Origin: a virus
DNA length: 48,024 bases
Strand: one strand, 5' to 3'
IMG/VR virus record: IMGVR_UViG_3300006162_000020
Coordinates: 1 to 48,024 of that record
Of the stretch, positions 47,890-48,024 are shown piece after piece (the stretch's first letter is position 1; every line of letters begins with the position of its first letter). The notes under the pieces were generated by a model that worked only from the letters and a program-made list of their open reading frames with translations, ran no database searches and was not told the DNA's origin. The position numbers and the translations under genes were made by a program.

Positions 47890-48024
47890 CTGGGAGTGCT
47901 GCGACCAGTGCGGCGGCGATCACAGGCCCCACCCGGACGACTGCTGGCTACTCCTCTCGAGAATGCTCTACCACCAGGGCTGGCGGTTCCCGAAGCCCCG
48001 ACCCCCAATGCCACCCCGTGAAAA
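47846..48024 (+). CDS. zinc-finger-like protein, cut by the window end
   Basis: ATG frame open to the last base (59 codons shown). WECCDQCGGDHRPHPDDC provides a Cys-x-x-Cys plus His/Cys arrangement typical of small phage zinc fingers, followed by a WLLLSRMLYHQGWRF helix and a Pro-rich tail. Reading on through the 7-base terminal overlap adds ENPPNPLPDEEDGC and a stop; without the overlap it stops one or two codons after the end. It therefore supports circular closure but does not prove it. Confidence 0.5.
   Translation, partial: MRRRKVSAGSERGDNWECCDQCGGDHRPHPDDCWLLLSRMLYHQGWRFPKPRPPMPPRE

Noticed and set aside
1-48024. Integrase, repressor or attachment site indicating a temperate phage
   Set aside because: No tyrosine or serine recombinase and no CI-like repressor seen. 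The lone HTH protein is not enough.

Overview
The window reads as an essentially complete genome of a short-tailed (podovirus-like) double-stranded DNA bacteriophage. It is GC-rich and densely packed. It carries a large terminase, a P22-type portal, a scaffold, a major capsid protein, a head-tail adaptor, a beta-propeller tail protein and several Gln/Pro/Ala-rich internal virion proteins. No tail tube, sheath or long tape-measure gene is visible, and no integrase, excision machinery or CI-like repressor. The host cannot be named from sequence. Lipobox, spanin-like and signal-peptide proteins suggest a diderm bacterium. The last and first bases share a 7-base overlap (GTGAAAA) and reading frames continue sensibly across that join, so the contig probably closes into a circle.

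Layout. (1) 1-27392, plus strand: virion operon. TerL is followed by small beta-rich virion proteins, a 1619-residue multi-domain tail protein with Ig-like repeats and a degenerate GH10-like domain, then portal, scaffold, capsid, adaptor, propeller, an 855-residue collagen-like fibre, four internal virion proteins and two small membrane proteins (holin candidates). A strong terminator sits at 27432-27457. (2) 38299-27285, minus strand: a tightly coupled operon with many ATGA/GTGA/TAATG junctions. In transcription order it has a secreted JAB-like protein, an RNA ligase, a short leader plus endolysin, a spanin-like protein, a metallophosphoesterase, small genes, an HExxH protein, an AAA+ ATPase, a zinc-ribbon protein, a DUF6745-like protein with 40 tandem tetrapeptides, a second RNA ligase, a methyltransferase-like protein, an ABA-sandwich protein and a small NGKG-family gene. 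(3) 38300-38666: divergent control region with a good sigma70-type promoter facing right. (4) 38667-42631, plus: replication and accessory genes (primase-helicase, RusA, coiled-coil protein, lipoprotein, HNH nuclease). (5) 44930-42614, minus: a block of small early-type genes. (6) 45105-48024, plus: a likely small terminase or related DNA-binding protein, structured non-coding DNA, a promoter, a tRNA-Asn(GTT) and small genes leading across the circular join into TerL.

How it works together. The phage brings a primase-helicase and a Holliday junction resolvase but no visible DNA polymerase or RNA polymerase, so it presumably uses host polymerases; the visible promoters are sigma70-like. Two separate RNA ligases, a calcineurin-like phosphoesterase and a phage tRNA hint at RNA repair. 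Lysis would use the CHAP-like endolysin, the spanin-like protein, one or both small membrane proteins and perhaps the separate lipoprotein. The most unusual parts are the giant tail protein, whose GH10-like fold has Gln where the catalytic acid/base Glu is expected and carries an inserted carbohydrate-binding-like module; the fibre that alternates collagen triplets with an acidic Pro-rich motif; and the 12-bp x 40 repeat gene. Many starts were moved from the longest open frame to a site supported by a ribosome-binding site or a stop/start overlap.
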